DNA of 64,000 bases. Origin: Quatrionicoccus australiensis. Its GTDB lineage: Bacteria; Pseudomonadota; Gammaproteobacteria; Burkholderiales; Rhodocyclaceae. The stretch covers positions 310,001 to 374,000 of the forward strand of contig NZ_JAHBAH010000001.1 in NCBI RefSeq assembly GCF_020510425.1. Direction: 5' to 3'. A program made the translations under genes and the position numbers. Below are positions 8,578 to 18,572 of the stretch, one piece after another (the first letter of the stretch is position 1; every line of letters begins with the position of its first letter). The notes under the pieces are model-generated. The model made no database searches, was not told where the DNA came from, and worked only from the letters and a program-made list of their open reading frames with translations.

Positions 8578-10173
8578 ATGCAGGAGCACCCAAGCCGCAC
8601 CGCGGCAATTCTTTCGCTGCTGCCCTGGTTGCCGTGGCTGGCGCTGGTTACCTCGCTCGGCACCACCTGGCTGGTCTGGGATCACGAACGCAACAGCGCA
8701 AACAACGAAATGCGCTCGCAGTTCAATTTTGCCCTGCGCGAAACGGTCAGCCGCATCGAACAGCGGGTTGCCGCCTACGAACAGATGCTGCGCGGCGTCC
8801 AAAGCATGCTGGCGACCACCAGCCTGAAGAACCGCAAGGCTGTTCACGACTACATCGAGTCACTGCAGCTTGATGCCAACTTTTCCGGAGTCCAGGTCAT
8901 AGGCATCGCCGAACTGGTCGCCCCGGAGAACAAAGCGGCCCATGAAGCGGGCATGCGCCAGCTCGGGCTGGCGGATTACCGGATTGAACCAGCCGGCGAA
9001 CGCGAAATCTACGCGCCAGTCATTCAGCGCGAACCGTACTTTGGCCGCAACCGGACCCTCCTCGGCTTTGACGCCTGGTCCGAGCCACAGCGCCGGCAAG
9101 CCATGATCAGGGCCAGGGATTCCGGCATGCCCGCCATTTCCGGCAAGGTGCGCCTCGCGGTGGACGACGCCAGCACGGCAACGCCCGGCTTCATCATGTA
9201 CATCCCGGTCTTCGCCCACGACCGGCCGCATGACAGCATTGCCCAGCGCCGCGCCAATCTGGTCGGCTGGGTATATGCCTCGTTCCACATGAACGACTTC
9301 ATGGCCAGCCTGTACGGCAGACAGCCCTCAGGCCTTGCCTTGAGCATCTATGACGAAGTCGACCCAACCGAGGCGGCACTGATCTACCGCGCGGCGGATG
9401 GCAACGAGACGCTCGGACCGACGGGCAAAAACGCCCTGAGCACCATCGAATACATGGTCGTCGCCGGCCATAACTGGACAATTTCGCTATCCACGCAAAA
9501 GCAATTCGAGAAACTCTACGATCGCGACACAGCCTTCGTCATCGCCGCGGCTGGCACTTGCCTGAGCTTCGCCCTGGCGGCACTGGTCTGGCTACTGCTC
9601 AACGGCCGTAGCCGCGCCTTGCGCCTGGCCGCCCGGATGACTGAAAAGCTGCGCCACATGGCGCAGCACGACCTGCTCACCGGGTTGCCCAACCGGGCCC
9701 TGTTCAGCGACCGCCTGCAGCAGGAACTGGCCCGGGCCAAGCGCCTGAACGGGCAATTTGCACTGATCTTTCTCGATCTCGATCATTTCAAACCGATCAA
9801 CGACAACTTCGGCCACGCCGTCGGTGACCAACTCTTGCAGCAGATGGCGCAACGCCTGCGCACGGCGGTTCGCGCCGCCGATACGGTCGGCCGCATAGGC
9901 GGCGACGAATTCGTCATCCTGATGACTGAATTGACCGAAGCGAGCGATGCGCTCAACCTGGCGGAAAAGATATGCGAGGCAGTCCGCCAGCCAGTAACGG
10001 TCAACGGCCAGGAACATCGGATTTCCTGCAGCCTGGGCATCGCCATTTACCCGACCGACGGCATCGATGAAATCACGCTCACCAAACGCGCCGATGCAGC
10101 CATGTACCGCTCCAAGGAGAACGGGCGCGACGGCGTCGAACTGGCCGGCAGGATGACCAACAGCCGGTTTTGA
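8578..10173 (+). CDS. CHASE-domain diguanylate cyclase
   Basis: 531 residues. An N-terminal membrane helix (about 12-34), a periplasmic CHASE sensor (about 75-285), a second helix (about 318-340) and a C-terminal GGDEF domain with IGGDEFVIL near 441 are seen. The DLLTGLPNRALF and FGHAVGDQLL motifs are intact, so it should synthesise cyclic di-GMP. The ATG at 8578 follows the solute-binding protein stop by 7 bases, and a longer in-frame reading would overlap that gene. The two very likely form an operon in which periplasmic ligand binding controls the cyclase. Confidence 0.9.
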   Translation: MQEHPSRTAAILSLLPWLPWLALVTSLGTTWLVWDHERNSANNEMRSQFNFALRETVSRIEQRVAAYEQMLRGVQSMLATTSLKNRKAVHDYIESLQLDANFSGVQVIGIAELVAPENKAAHEAGMRQLGLADYRIEPAGEREIYAPVIQREPYFGRNRTLLGFDAWSEPQRRQAMIRARDSGMPAISGKVRLAVDDASTATPGFIMYIPVFAHDRPHDSIAQRRANLVGWVYASFHMNDFMASLYGRQPSGLALSIYDEVDPTEAALIYRAADGNETLGPTGKNALSTIEYMVVAGHNWTISLSTQKQFEKLYDRDTAFVIAAAGTCLSFALAALVWLLLNGRSRALRLAARMTEKLRHMAQHDLLTGLPNRALFSDRLQQELARAKRLNGQFALIFLDLDHFKPINDNFGHAVGDQLLQQMAQRLRTAVRAADTVGRIGGDEFVILMTELTEASDALNLAEKICEAVRQPVTVNGQEHRISCSLGIAIYPTDGIDEITLTKRADAAMYRSKENGRDGVELAGRMTNSRF

Positions 10174-10290
10174 ACTGAGCCGCCGGGCAAGGTGTTACCG
10201 CACGTAAATAGGCTCAACTTCTTGTCCACTCCGGACGTTAATACATTCACAGAGGCAGTTTTGCTGAATGATTCACGAAGGAGTGTCACC

Positions 10291-10602
10291 ATGATCGCGC
10301 TCAACCAGATGGATATCGACCGACTTCAGGAAACCGCAACAACGGCGGCAACTTATCTTGATGCCTGCGATGACGGCGCCCGCTTCGTGCGACTCGACCC
10401 GGCCTATTACAAGGCCTGCGGTCACCTGCTCCTGACCATCTTTGCAGTGACCGATGCCGCCCGCGCCTTTCCCTGCCTGCTCGAACATTCGCCGGCCGCG
10501 CGCGAAGCGGCCGAATCAGTCGAAATCGCCCGGCGCATCGGCATCAGCCGGCTCGGCTACTACCCGCAACTGACCGTGGCCATGAACCGCATCACGACCT
10601 AG
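10291..10602 (+). CDS. Conserved hypothetical protein
   Basis: 103 residues, not recognised. Mostly helical, with paired segments around DPAYYKACGHLLLTIF and ARRIGISRLGYYPQL. A strong AAGGAG precedes the ATG at 10291, and a hairpin terminator follows 32 bases after the stop. No membrane segment or catalytic motif is visible. It may belong to the c-di-GMP cluster only by position. Confidence 0.65.
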   Translation: MIALNQMDIDRLQETATTAATYLDACDDGARFVRLDPAYYKACGHLLLTIFAVTDAARAFPCLLEHSPAAREAAESVEIARRIGISRLGYYPQLTVAMNRITT

Positions 10603-10633
10603 GCGGTCAACGCAAAAAATATCGCGAAAATGG

Positions 10634-10657
10634 AAAAGGCCGGAAAACCGGCCTTTT
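10634..10657. terminator. Hairpin terminator after the 10291-10602 gene
   Basis: Symmetric stem AAAAGGCCGG/CCGGCCTTTT with an AAAA loop. The A and T tracts on both sides let it act in either direction. Confidence 0.75.
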
Positions 10658-10774
10658 CATCGTGCAACCCCCGTGGCGAATAAGGGTCGGGCGACCCCCG
10701 AGCACGCACCAGCCCAGAAAAGCAAGGCTTGCCACAATTGCCCCGATCCTGGCTTGGGAAAACCGGCAAACATG

Positions 10775-10801
10775 CTTTTCTCCCGGAAACCGGGAGAAAA
10801 G
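10775..10801. terminator. Perfect 12-bp hairpin, probable terminator
   Basis: CTTTTCTCCCGG, AAA loop, then CCGGGAGAAAAG. It lies downstream of the minus-strand DUF3149 gene and may end its transcript, though the T-run is part of the stem. Confidence 0.5.
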
Positions 10802-10949
10802 ACCGGAAAGCAATTGCTGACAGACAACCAGACAGTCGTGGGAGCGACTGCGGCGTCATCTGCCCCGCTCTTTGTGCAGGAACGCCCCCGGAGATCGCCC
10901 TCCTTCCTGCCGCCCCCGCAACCGGAGGCCGCTTGCCACTAACTGCAAA

Positions 10950-11117
10950 TCAATGGGCGACGCCTGCCGAGCCGCCATTCGCAGCAGCATCCTTGGCGTC
11001 CGACTTCATGTGCTGCATCGCGTAGCGCCCGATATACACCCCCATGACGAGGATGAAAGCGATAGTAAACAGGCTGAGCAGCCCGATATCCGACGTAAAC
11101 AACAGATCCCATGCCAT
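10950..11117 (-). CDS. Small membrane protein, DUF3149-like
   Basis: 55 residues with one membrane helix (SLFTIAFILVMGVYIGRY, about 14-31) and a short basic/alanine tail. The length and the pattern MAWDLLFTSDIGLLSLFTI match DUF3149 proteins of betaproteobacteria, whose role is unknown. AGGGAG before the ATG at 11117 fixes the start; a longer reading to 11195 lacks one. Confidence 0.75.
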   Translation of the reverse strand: MAWDLLFTSDIGLLSLFTIAFILVMGVYIGRYAMQHMKSDAKDAAANGGSAGVAH

Positions 11118-11434
11118 TGATTTTCTCCCTTTATCTCTCGGTTGATGACTGTATTGATCCAGCCATGACAATCCAATCGCAAGATGCATGCCCATGGGCT
11201 GACAATGTCACCAGGGAAAATTCAAGCGCACAAAAACAACTCCGGCGCGCCCCGCAAACCATGCAGCAGAAGGCTTGGCGGGCAGCGGGAGGAAATGGCA
11301 TGCCGAGCATTCGCCACTTGATGCGTCATCGACAAGACTCGAACAAGTTCACAAAGCGCCGAACAGCGCCAATTTTGGCAGCAAATAACAAAAATCACGC
11401 CACAATTGACAATCAACGCCAAAAACGGATAAAC
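11118..11434. other. Intergenic region without a gene
   Basis: 317 bases between the DUF3149 gene and the ppsA terminator. No coding pattern or RNA family was recognised; it presumably carries the DUF3149 promoter. Confidence 0.45.
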
Positions 11435-11464
11435 AAAAAGGCCGGGATCGCTCCCGGCCTTTTT
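11435..11464 (-). terminator. Terminator of ppsA
   Basis: Stem AAAAAGGCCGGGA/TCCCGGCCTTTTT with a four-base loop, 36 bases beyond the ppsA stop. It is symmetric enough to work in both directions. Confidence 0.85.
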
Positions 11465-11483
11465 CATTTCTGCCGTTTCTCAA

Positions 11484-11493
11484 CGGTCGACCG
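11484..11493. repeat. CGGTCGACCG palindrome, copy 2
   Basis: Extends to the 12-bp palindrome ACGGTCGACCGT between the ppsA stop and its terminator. Confidence 0.5.
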
Positions 11494-11499
11494 TAAAAA

Positions 11500-13875
<2,376 letters not shown>

Positions 13876-13900
13876 GCCTGTTCCTTTCCGGGGGGTCAAA

Positions 13901-14686
13901 TCAAGAAGAAGACGAAGGGTTATTGCTGAAATCACTACTCAGGCGGCGCGCTGCCGTTTCCCGCCGGGCGGCGGTACGCAGCGACTGGGCCAAGGTTTCG
14001 CGGACGAAATCGATATGGGTTTCGGCGGCGGCGCGGGCGGCCGCCGGCTTGCGCTCGTGAATGGCGGCGTGGATCGCGGTGTGCTGGTTCTTGAGCAGGT
14101 TACCGGCTGCCGGCACGCCATTCAGCTCGCCCAGGTTGAGACGAATGTTGTCGTGCATCAGGCGCAGCAGGGCCGACGACAGGTGGCCGAGCAAGGCGTT
14201 GTGGGCGGCTTCGCCGATTGCCTGGTGGAAGGCGATGTCGCAGCGCGAACGGTTGTCGAGGTCGTCGACACCAAAAGCGGCGGTCAGCTCCGTAAAAGCC
14301 TGGTCGATGCGCGCCAGGTCGTCGCCGGTGGCGCGCTCGGCTGCCCATTCGGCGGCCTGACCTTCGAGCATGCGGCGGAATTCAAGCATGTCTTCGCGCA
14401 GATTGGGGTGCGCGCCCAGCATGTCGCGCCACGGATCGAAGAAGCTCGATGCCAGACGGTCGGTGATGAAGGTGCCACCGCCCTGCCGGCTTTGCACCAT
14501 GCCCTTCGATGCCAGTTTCTGGATCGCTTCGCGCAGCGACGGGCGCGACACGCCCATCTCGGCCGCGAGCTCGCGCTCCGGCGGCAAGCGGTCGCCCGGC
14601 TTCAGCGAAGCTTCAAGAATGCGGCGCTCGAGTGAAGCGGCGACGGCATCCGAAATACGCGGAACCTGCATTTTGGCTGGTGACAT
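13901..14686 (-). CDS. GntR/FadR-type regulator of lactate utilisation (LldR/LutR-like)
   Basis: 261 residues. A winged helix ([19 protein letters not shown] with REAIQKL, about 25-60) is followed by an all-helical FadR-type ligand domain with D...H...H metal-ligand spacing ([25 protein letters not shown]). The gene is divergent from lutACB, and two TGGT-N3-ACCA sites lie between them, so it probably represses the lut operon and itself until lactate is present. Starts at 14716, 14686 and 14671 are all possible; none has a strong Shine-Dalgarno and 14686 is a compromise. Confidence 0.85.
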   Translation of the reverse strand: MSPAKMQVPRISDAVAASLERRILEASLKPGDRLPPERELAAEMGVSRPSLREAIQKLASKGMVQSRQGGGTFITDRLASSFFDPWRDMLGAHPNLREDMLEFRRMLEGQAAEWAAERATGDDLARIDQAFTELTAAFGVDDLDNRSRCDIAFHQAIGEAAHNALLGHLSSALLRLMHDNIRLNLGELNGVPAAGNLLKNQHTAIHAAIHERKPAAARAAAETHIDFVRETLAQSLRTAARRETAARRLSSDFSNNPSSSS

Positions 14687-14718
14687 GGGGCTTTCGCGGT
14701 GCTTTTCAGTGGTCATTG

Positions 14719-14733
14719 ATTGGTAAGACCACG
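14719..14733. promoter_or_regulatory. Operator half-conserved ATTGGT-AAG-ACCACG
   Basis: Matches the ATTGGT-N3-ACCAAT operator known for FadR-family GntR regulators except in the last two bases. It lies directly upstream of the regulator's longer possible start, fitting autoregulation. Confidence 0.65.
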
Positions 14734-14831
14734 CCATTCTAATAAGCAAACAGGTAAACCGCAAGCACCGGAAAAACCCTTATATTATTGACTAAGTAAC
14801 GGTTGTATCGTACATTTTCGCTTCACGAAAT

Positions 14832-14846
14832 ATTGGTTTGACCAAT
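14832..14846. promoter_or_regulatory. Perfect GntR-type operator ATTGGT-TTG-ACCAAT
   Basis: Perfect 15-bp palindrome 17 bases before the lutA start, where bound regulator would block transcription or initiation. The sequence equals the consensus for PdhR/LldR-type regulators. Confidence 0.8.
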
Positions 14847-14863
14847 TTACCAACGGAGAAACC

Positions 14864-15646
14864 ATGCCGAATCATGGAAAACCCGCGAGCCGCCCGCGCG
14901 ACATCTATTTCTTTGCCACCTGCGTCGTCGACCAGTTCTATCCTGGCGCCGGCATGGACGCCATTACCCTGCTCGAACGCCTGGGTATGCGCGTGCATTT
15001 CCCGGAAGAACAGACCTGTTGCGGCCAACCCGCCTACACCAGCGGATTTCCCGACGAAGCGAGAAAAGTTGCCGCGCTGCAACTGACGCTGTTCCCGGAA
15101 GACTGGCCGGTCGTCGTCCCGTCCGGTTCCTGCGCCGGCATGATGAAGCACCATTACCCGACGCTGTTTGCCGCCGACCCGGCCCGCAAGGCACAGGCCG
15201 AAGCGCTGTCGGGACGCATCTACGAGCTGACCGATTTCCTGGTCAATGTGCTCGACTGGCAGCCGCAGGACACCGGCGGCGACTGCACCGTCGTGCTGCA
15301 CACCTCCTGTTCGGCGCGCCGCGAAATGAATGTCCACCTGACCGGCCGGAAGTTGCTCGGCAACCTGGACAAGGTCAAGGTCGCACAACAGGATCACGAA
15401 TCCGAATGCTGCGGCTTCGGCGGCACCTTCTCGCTGAAGCAGCCGGAAATCTCCGGCGCGATGGTCGAAGACAAGGTCAAGGCCCTCAAGGCGACCGGCG
15501 CCGAGCGCGTCGTCAGCGCCGACTGCGGCTGCCTGATGAACATCCTCGGCCACGCCGCCTGGAAGGATCAACAGGAAGGCAAGAGCAAGCCGAGCCTGCC
15601 CGGCGAACACATCGCCAGCTTCCTGCTGCGGAGGACTGCCCAATGA
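14864..15646 (+). CDS. lutA: L-lactate oxidation subunit LutA/LldE (Cys-rich CCG-domain protein)
   Basis: 260 residues with two CCG cysteine-rich domains: TCCGQPAYTSG near 50-60 and ECCGFGGTFSLK near 181-192, plus single cysteines C14 and C99 region that complete metal sites. LutA works with LutB and LutC to oxidise L-lactate to pyruvate and pass electrons to the respiratory chain. CGGAGAAACC precedes the ATG. It is first in lutA-lutC-lutB and overlaps lutC by ATGA, implying translational coupling. Confidence 0.93.
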   Translation: MPNHGKPASRPRDIYFFATCVVDQFYPGAGMDAITLLERLGMRVHFPEEQTCCGQPAYTSGFPDEARKVAALQLTLFPEDWPVVVPSGSCAGMMKHHYPTLFAADPARKAQAEALSGRIYELTDFLVNVLDWQPQDTGGDCTVVLHTSCSARREMNVHLTGRKLLGNLDKVKVAQQDHESECCGFGGTFSLKQPEISGAMVEDKVKALKATGAERVVSADCGCLMNILGHAAWKDQQEGKSKPSLPGEHIASFLLRRTAQ

Positions 15647-16311
15647 GCGCTCGTGACCGCATCCTGAACAAACTGAAGGCCGCCCCGCGCCAGGACAAGG
15701 CCGTACCGGACGTCGCCGCCTGGTACGCCACGCACCGCACGCCGGAAGACAACGCCGGCAAGGTGCAGCGCTTCCGCCAGTGCATCGAACTGGCGCATGC
15801 CGAAGTGCATGCGGTCACGCCGGCCGACTGGCTGAGCACCCTGCGCGAAGTCCTGCGCAGCAAGGGGCTGGACAAGATCCTGGTGAGCGAGGAAACGACG
15901 CACGGCTGCGCGCTGCTCGATGAATTCCCGCGTCAGGGCGTCGACTGCCAGGTCTACGACATGGCGATCGAAGCCTGGAAGACGGAGATGTTCAACGCGA
16001 CGCCGGCCAGCCTGACCGCCGCCCGCGCCGCCATCGCCGAGACCGGCACGCTGATCCTCTGGCCGGATGCCGCCGAGCCGCGGCTGATGTCGCTGGTACC
16101 GCCGGTGCATATCGTGCTGCTCGACGCGAACCGCATCTACAACACCTTTTACGAGGCGATGCACAGCGAAGGCTGGAAGGACGGCCTGCCGACCAACGCC
16201 CTGCTCGTTTCCGGTCCGTCGAAAACCGCCGACATCCAGCAGACGCTGGCCTACGGCGCGCACGGCCCCAAGGAACTGGTCGTCTTGCTGCTGACGGAGG
16301 ACGCACAATGA
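15643..16311 (+). CDS. lutC: L-lactate oxidation subunit LutC/LldG (DUF162)
   Basis: 222 residues. The C-terminal half shows the LutC/DUF162 pattern IAETGTLILWP and LMSLVPPVHIVLLDANRIYNT. It starts in an ATGA overlap with lutA and ends in another with lutB. It is a soluble partner of the L-lactate oxidising complex. The order A-C-B differs from the A-B-C order of Bacillus subtilis. Confidence 0.92.
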   Translation: MSARDRILNKLKAAPRQDKAVPDVAAWYATHRTPEDNAGKVQRFRQCIELAHAEVHAVTPADWLSTLREVLRSKGLDKILVSEETTHGCALLDEFPRQGVDCQVYDMAIEAWKTEMFNATPASLTAARAAIAETGTLILWPDAAEPRLMSLVPPVHIVLLDANRIYNTFYEAMHSEGWKDGLPTNALLVSGPSKTADIQQTLAYGAHGPKELVVLLLTEDAQ

Positions 16312-17738
16312 GCCAGCACACCCTGCATTTCAAGCCCGCCGAAGGCTTCCGCGCCCGCTCCAAGGCGGTCGTCGACAATCCCTTCCTGCGCCAGAGTTTC
16401 CGCGGCGCCATGGACTTCCTGATGAGCAAGCGCGCCGCGCAGTTCCCCGACGCCGGGGAACTGGCCAGCCTGCGCACGCTGGGCGAAAGCATCCGCCAGT
16501 ACAACCTGGCCAAATTGCCGACCCTGCTCGAACAACTCGAAGCCAACCTGACCCGCAACGGCATCCAGGTGCATTGGGCGGAGACGCCGGAAGAAGCCAA
16601 CGCGATCATCCTCGGCATCTGCCAGCGCATTGGCGCCGAGCTGATGGTCAAGGGCAAGTCCATGGTCAGCGAGGAAATCGAGCTAAACCATGCCGCCGAA
16701 GCCGCCGGTGTCGCTGCGCTGGAATCGGATATGGGCGAATACATCGTCCAGCTCGCCGATGAAAAGCCGTCGCACATCATCATGCCGGCCATTCACAAGA
16801 CCAAGGAAGAAATCGCCCGCCTGTTCGCCGACAAGGTCGAAGGCGTCGATTACACCGACAACGTCGATGCGCTGATCCAGATCGGCCGCAACGTGCTGCG
16901 GCAGAAATTCCTGGAAGCCGACATCGGCCTCTCCGGCGTCAATTTCGCCGTCGCCGAAACCGGCACGCTGTGCCTGGTCGAAAACGAAGGCAACGGCCGC
17001 ATGTGCACCACGGCGCCACCGGTGCATATCGCCATCACCGGCATCGAGAAAATCGTCGAAAAGCTCGAACACGTACCGCCGCTGCTCTCGCTACTGACGC
17101 GCTCGGCCACCGGCCAGAACATCTCGACCTACTTCAACATGATCTCCAGCCCGCGCAAACCGGGCGAGAAAGACGGCCCGGCCGAAGTCCACCTGGTCCT
17201 GCTCGACAACGGCCGCAGCCAGGCCTACGCCGACGAACAACTGCGCAAGACCCTGCAATGCATCCGCTGCGGCGCCTGCATGAACCACTGCCCGGTCTAT
17301 ACCCGCATCGGCGGCCATGCCTACGGCACGACCTACCCCGGCCCGATCGGCAAGATCATCTCGCCGCACATGCTCGGTCTGGAGGCGACCTCATCGATGG
17401 CCACCGCCTCCTCGCTGTGCGGGGCGTGCGGCGAGGTTTGTCCGGTGAAGATTCCGATCCCGGAATTGCTGATGCGCCTGCGCGAAGAGGCCTTTACCGC
17501 ACCGCACGCGAATCCTTCGATGCTTGGTCAGGGAGCCGGGTATAGCTGGCTGATGACTTCCGTCTGGAAGGGATGGGCGACGGTGTATCGCTCGCCTTCC
17601 TTGTACGCTGTTGCGACCTGGCTGGGGAGCCGGTTGGCGTGGCTGATGCCTGCGAAGCAAGGGGCCTGGACGACGGTGCGGGTGCCTTTGAAGCCGGCAC
17701 CGAAGCGGTTGCGGGATATGTTGAGGGATCGCGGGTAA
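16308..17738 (+). CDS. lutB: L-lactate oxidation iron-sulfur subunit LutB/LldF
   Basis: 476 residues. An N-terminal LUD domain contains VAETGTLCLVENEGNGR near 213-229. A ferredoxin-like region follows, with CIRCGACMNHCPVY near 317-330 and CGACGEVCPVKIP near 371-383, which would hold two 4Fe-4S clusters. It is the electron-transfer core of the LutABC complex. The last gene of the operon, it is followed by a long inverted repeat rather than directly by dld. Confidence 0.94.
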   Translation: MSQHTLHFKPAEGFRARSKAVVDNPFLRQSFRGAMDFLMSKRAAQFPDAGELASLRTLGESIRQYNLAKLPTLLEQLEANLTRNGIQVHWAETPEEANAIILGICQRIGAELMVKGKSMVSEEIELNHAAEAAGVAALESDMGEYIVQLADEKPSHIIMPAIHKTKEEIARLFADKVEGVDYTDNVDALIQIGRNVLRQKFLEADIGLSGVNFAVAETGTLCLVENEGNGRMCTTAPPVHIAITGIEKIVEKLEHVPPLLSLLTRSATGQNISTYFNMISSPRKPGEKDGPAEVHLVLLDNGRSQAYADEQLRKTLQCIRCGACMNHCPVYTRIGGHAYGTTYPGPIGKIISPHMLGLEATSSMATASSLCGACGEVCPVKIPIPELLMRLREEAFTAPHANPSMLGQGAGYSWLMTSVWKGWATVYRSPSLYAVATWLGSRLAWLMPAKQGAWTTVRVPLKPAPKRLRDMLRDRG

Positions 17739-17862
17739 ATGGGGGTGGGGCTTGCTCAGGGGCTGGATTCGGATGGCTGTTTTCGCCGGATGAATGCGGC
17801 GCTTGTTTGGCGGCTGGGTTCAGTTAGCCTTTCTCGCGAAAATAGTGCAGCACCTTTTTGGC

Positions 17863-18422
17863 GGCCGGGTTCCGCGCTGGCGGCGCGGGCGTACTTTCTT
17901 TTGCTTCGCCAAAAGAAAGTAGCCAAAGAAAAGGCGACCCCAGGCTACGCGGTCGGCTGCGCCGACTTCCCTGCGCTACTCGAAGGACCGGGCGGCTGCG
18001 GAACTCGGCCCTTCGGGCCTCAGACAGTCCTCGCCGAAGGCCCCCGGCCCTTCTCCGTTGCTCGGCGCTCCACATGGGGACCCGGAAAGGCGTCACGGAA
18101 CGACGGCTCTGCCCAGGAAGAAAAAAGGAAAAGCCTTGTTTTTAACGGTCGACCGCTGAAAACAACCCAAAATCATATCTACCGGTTCGGCGGCGACGCC
18201 TTTCGGGTCCCCCTGGGAGGCGCTGAGCAACGCAGGCTGGCCGGGGGTTTCGGCTTGCGTCTGTCTGAGCCGCAGGCGAGTTTAGCAAGCCGCCCGGCTA
18301 GCCGAGTAGCGCAAGGGACCCGCGCAGCGGGCGCCGACCCGGGGGTCGCCTTTTCTTTGGCTACTTTCTTTTGGCGAAGCAAAAGAAAGTACGCCCGCCC
18401 GCAAGGCGGAACCCCAACGTAA
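17863..18422. repeat. Large imperfect inverted repeat, two arms of about 240 bp
   Basis: The left arm starts with GCGTACTTTCTTTTGCTTCG, continues through the AAAGAAAGTAGCCAAAGAAA block and runs to the CGGAAAGGCGTC block near 18095. The right arm (about 18185-18422) is its approximate reverse complement and ends with AGCAAAAGAAAGTACGCCCG. Arms match best at the outer 60 bp and at the inner GGGTCC/CCTTTCGGG segment. The outer ends themselves contain a small hairpin (TTTCTTTTGCTTCGCCAAAAGAAA). Families of this kind recur in proteobacterial genomes and are often misannotated as short proteins. Mobility is unproven. Confidence 0.8.
18146..18155. repeat. CGGTCGACCG palindrome, copy 3
   Basis: Sits in the spacer between the two arms of the large inverted repeat, flanked by TTTTTAA on the left and CTGAAAA on the right. 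Confidence 0.5.
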
Positions 18423-18572
18423 AACAAGCACAACACTCACCGTAGCCGAGACTAAAGCAGGTAAAGGACCACAATCATCCTTTAGCCACCCCGCCGACAC
18501 GGAACCAAAACACCAAACAAGCACCACACCCATCACCACCCACGCCAAAAACAAACACCCGAGACAAACCAA

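Larger units (their letters stand above)
10603..10949. other. Convergent intergenic region with two hairpins
   Basis: 347 bases between convergent genes. It holds the terminator at 10634 and a second perfect 12-bp stem at 10775-10801 (CTTTTCTCCCGG, AAA loop). No gene is supported. Confidence 0.5.
17739..18572. other. 834-bp gene-free spacer between lutB and dld
   Basis: Most of it is the large inverted repeat at about 17863-18422, with the CGGTCGACCG palindrome in its middle. The last 150 bases are C/A-rich on the plus strand and hold no recognised element. Open frames through the repeat are Ala/Arg/Ser/Pro-rich by-products of its composition. Confidence 0.7.

Noticed and set aside
17739..18436. 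Open frames in the lutB-dld spacer on both strands
   Set aside because: They encode the large inverted repeat; near-mirror proteins from both arms show they are composition by-products.
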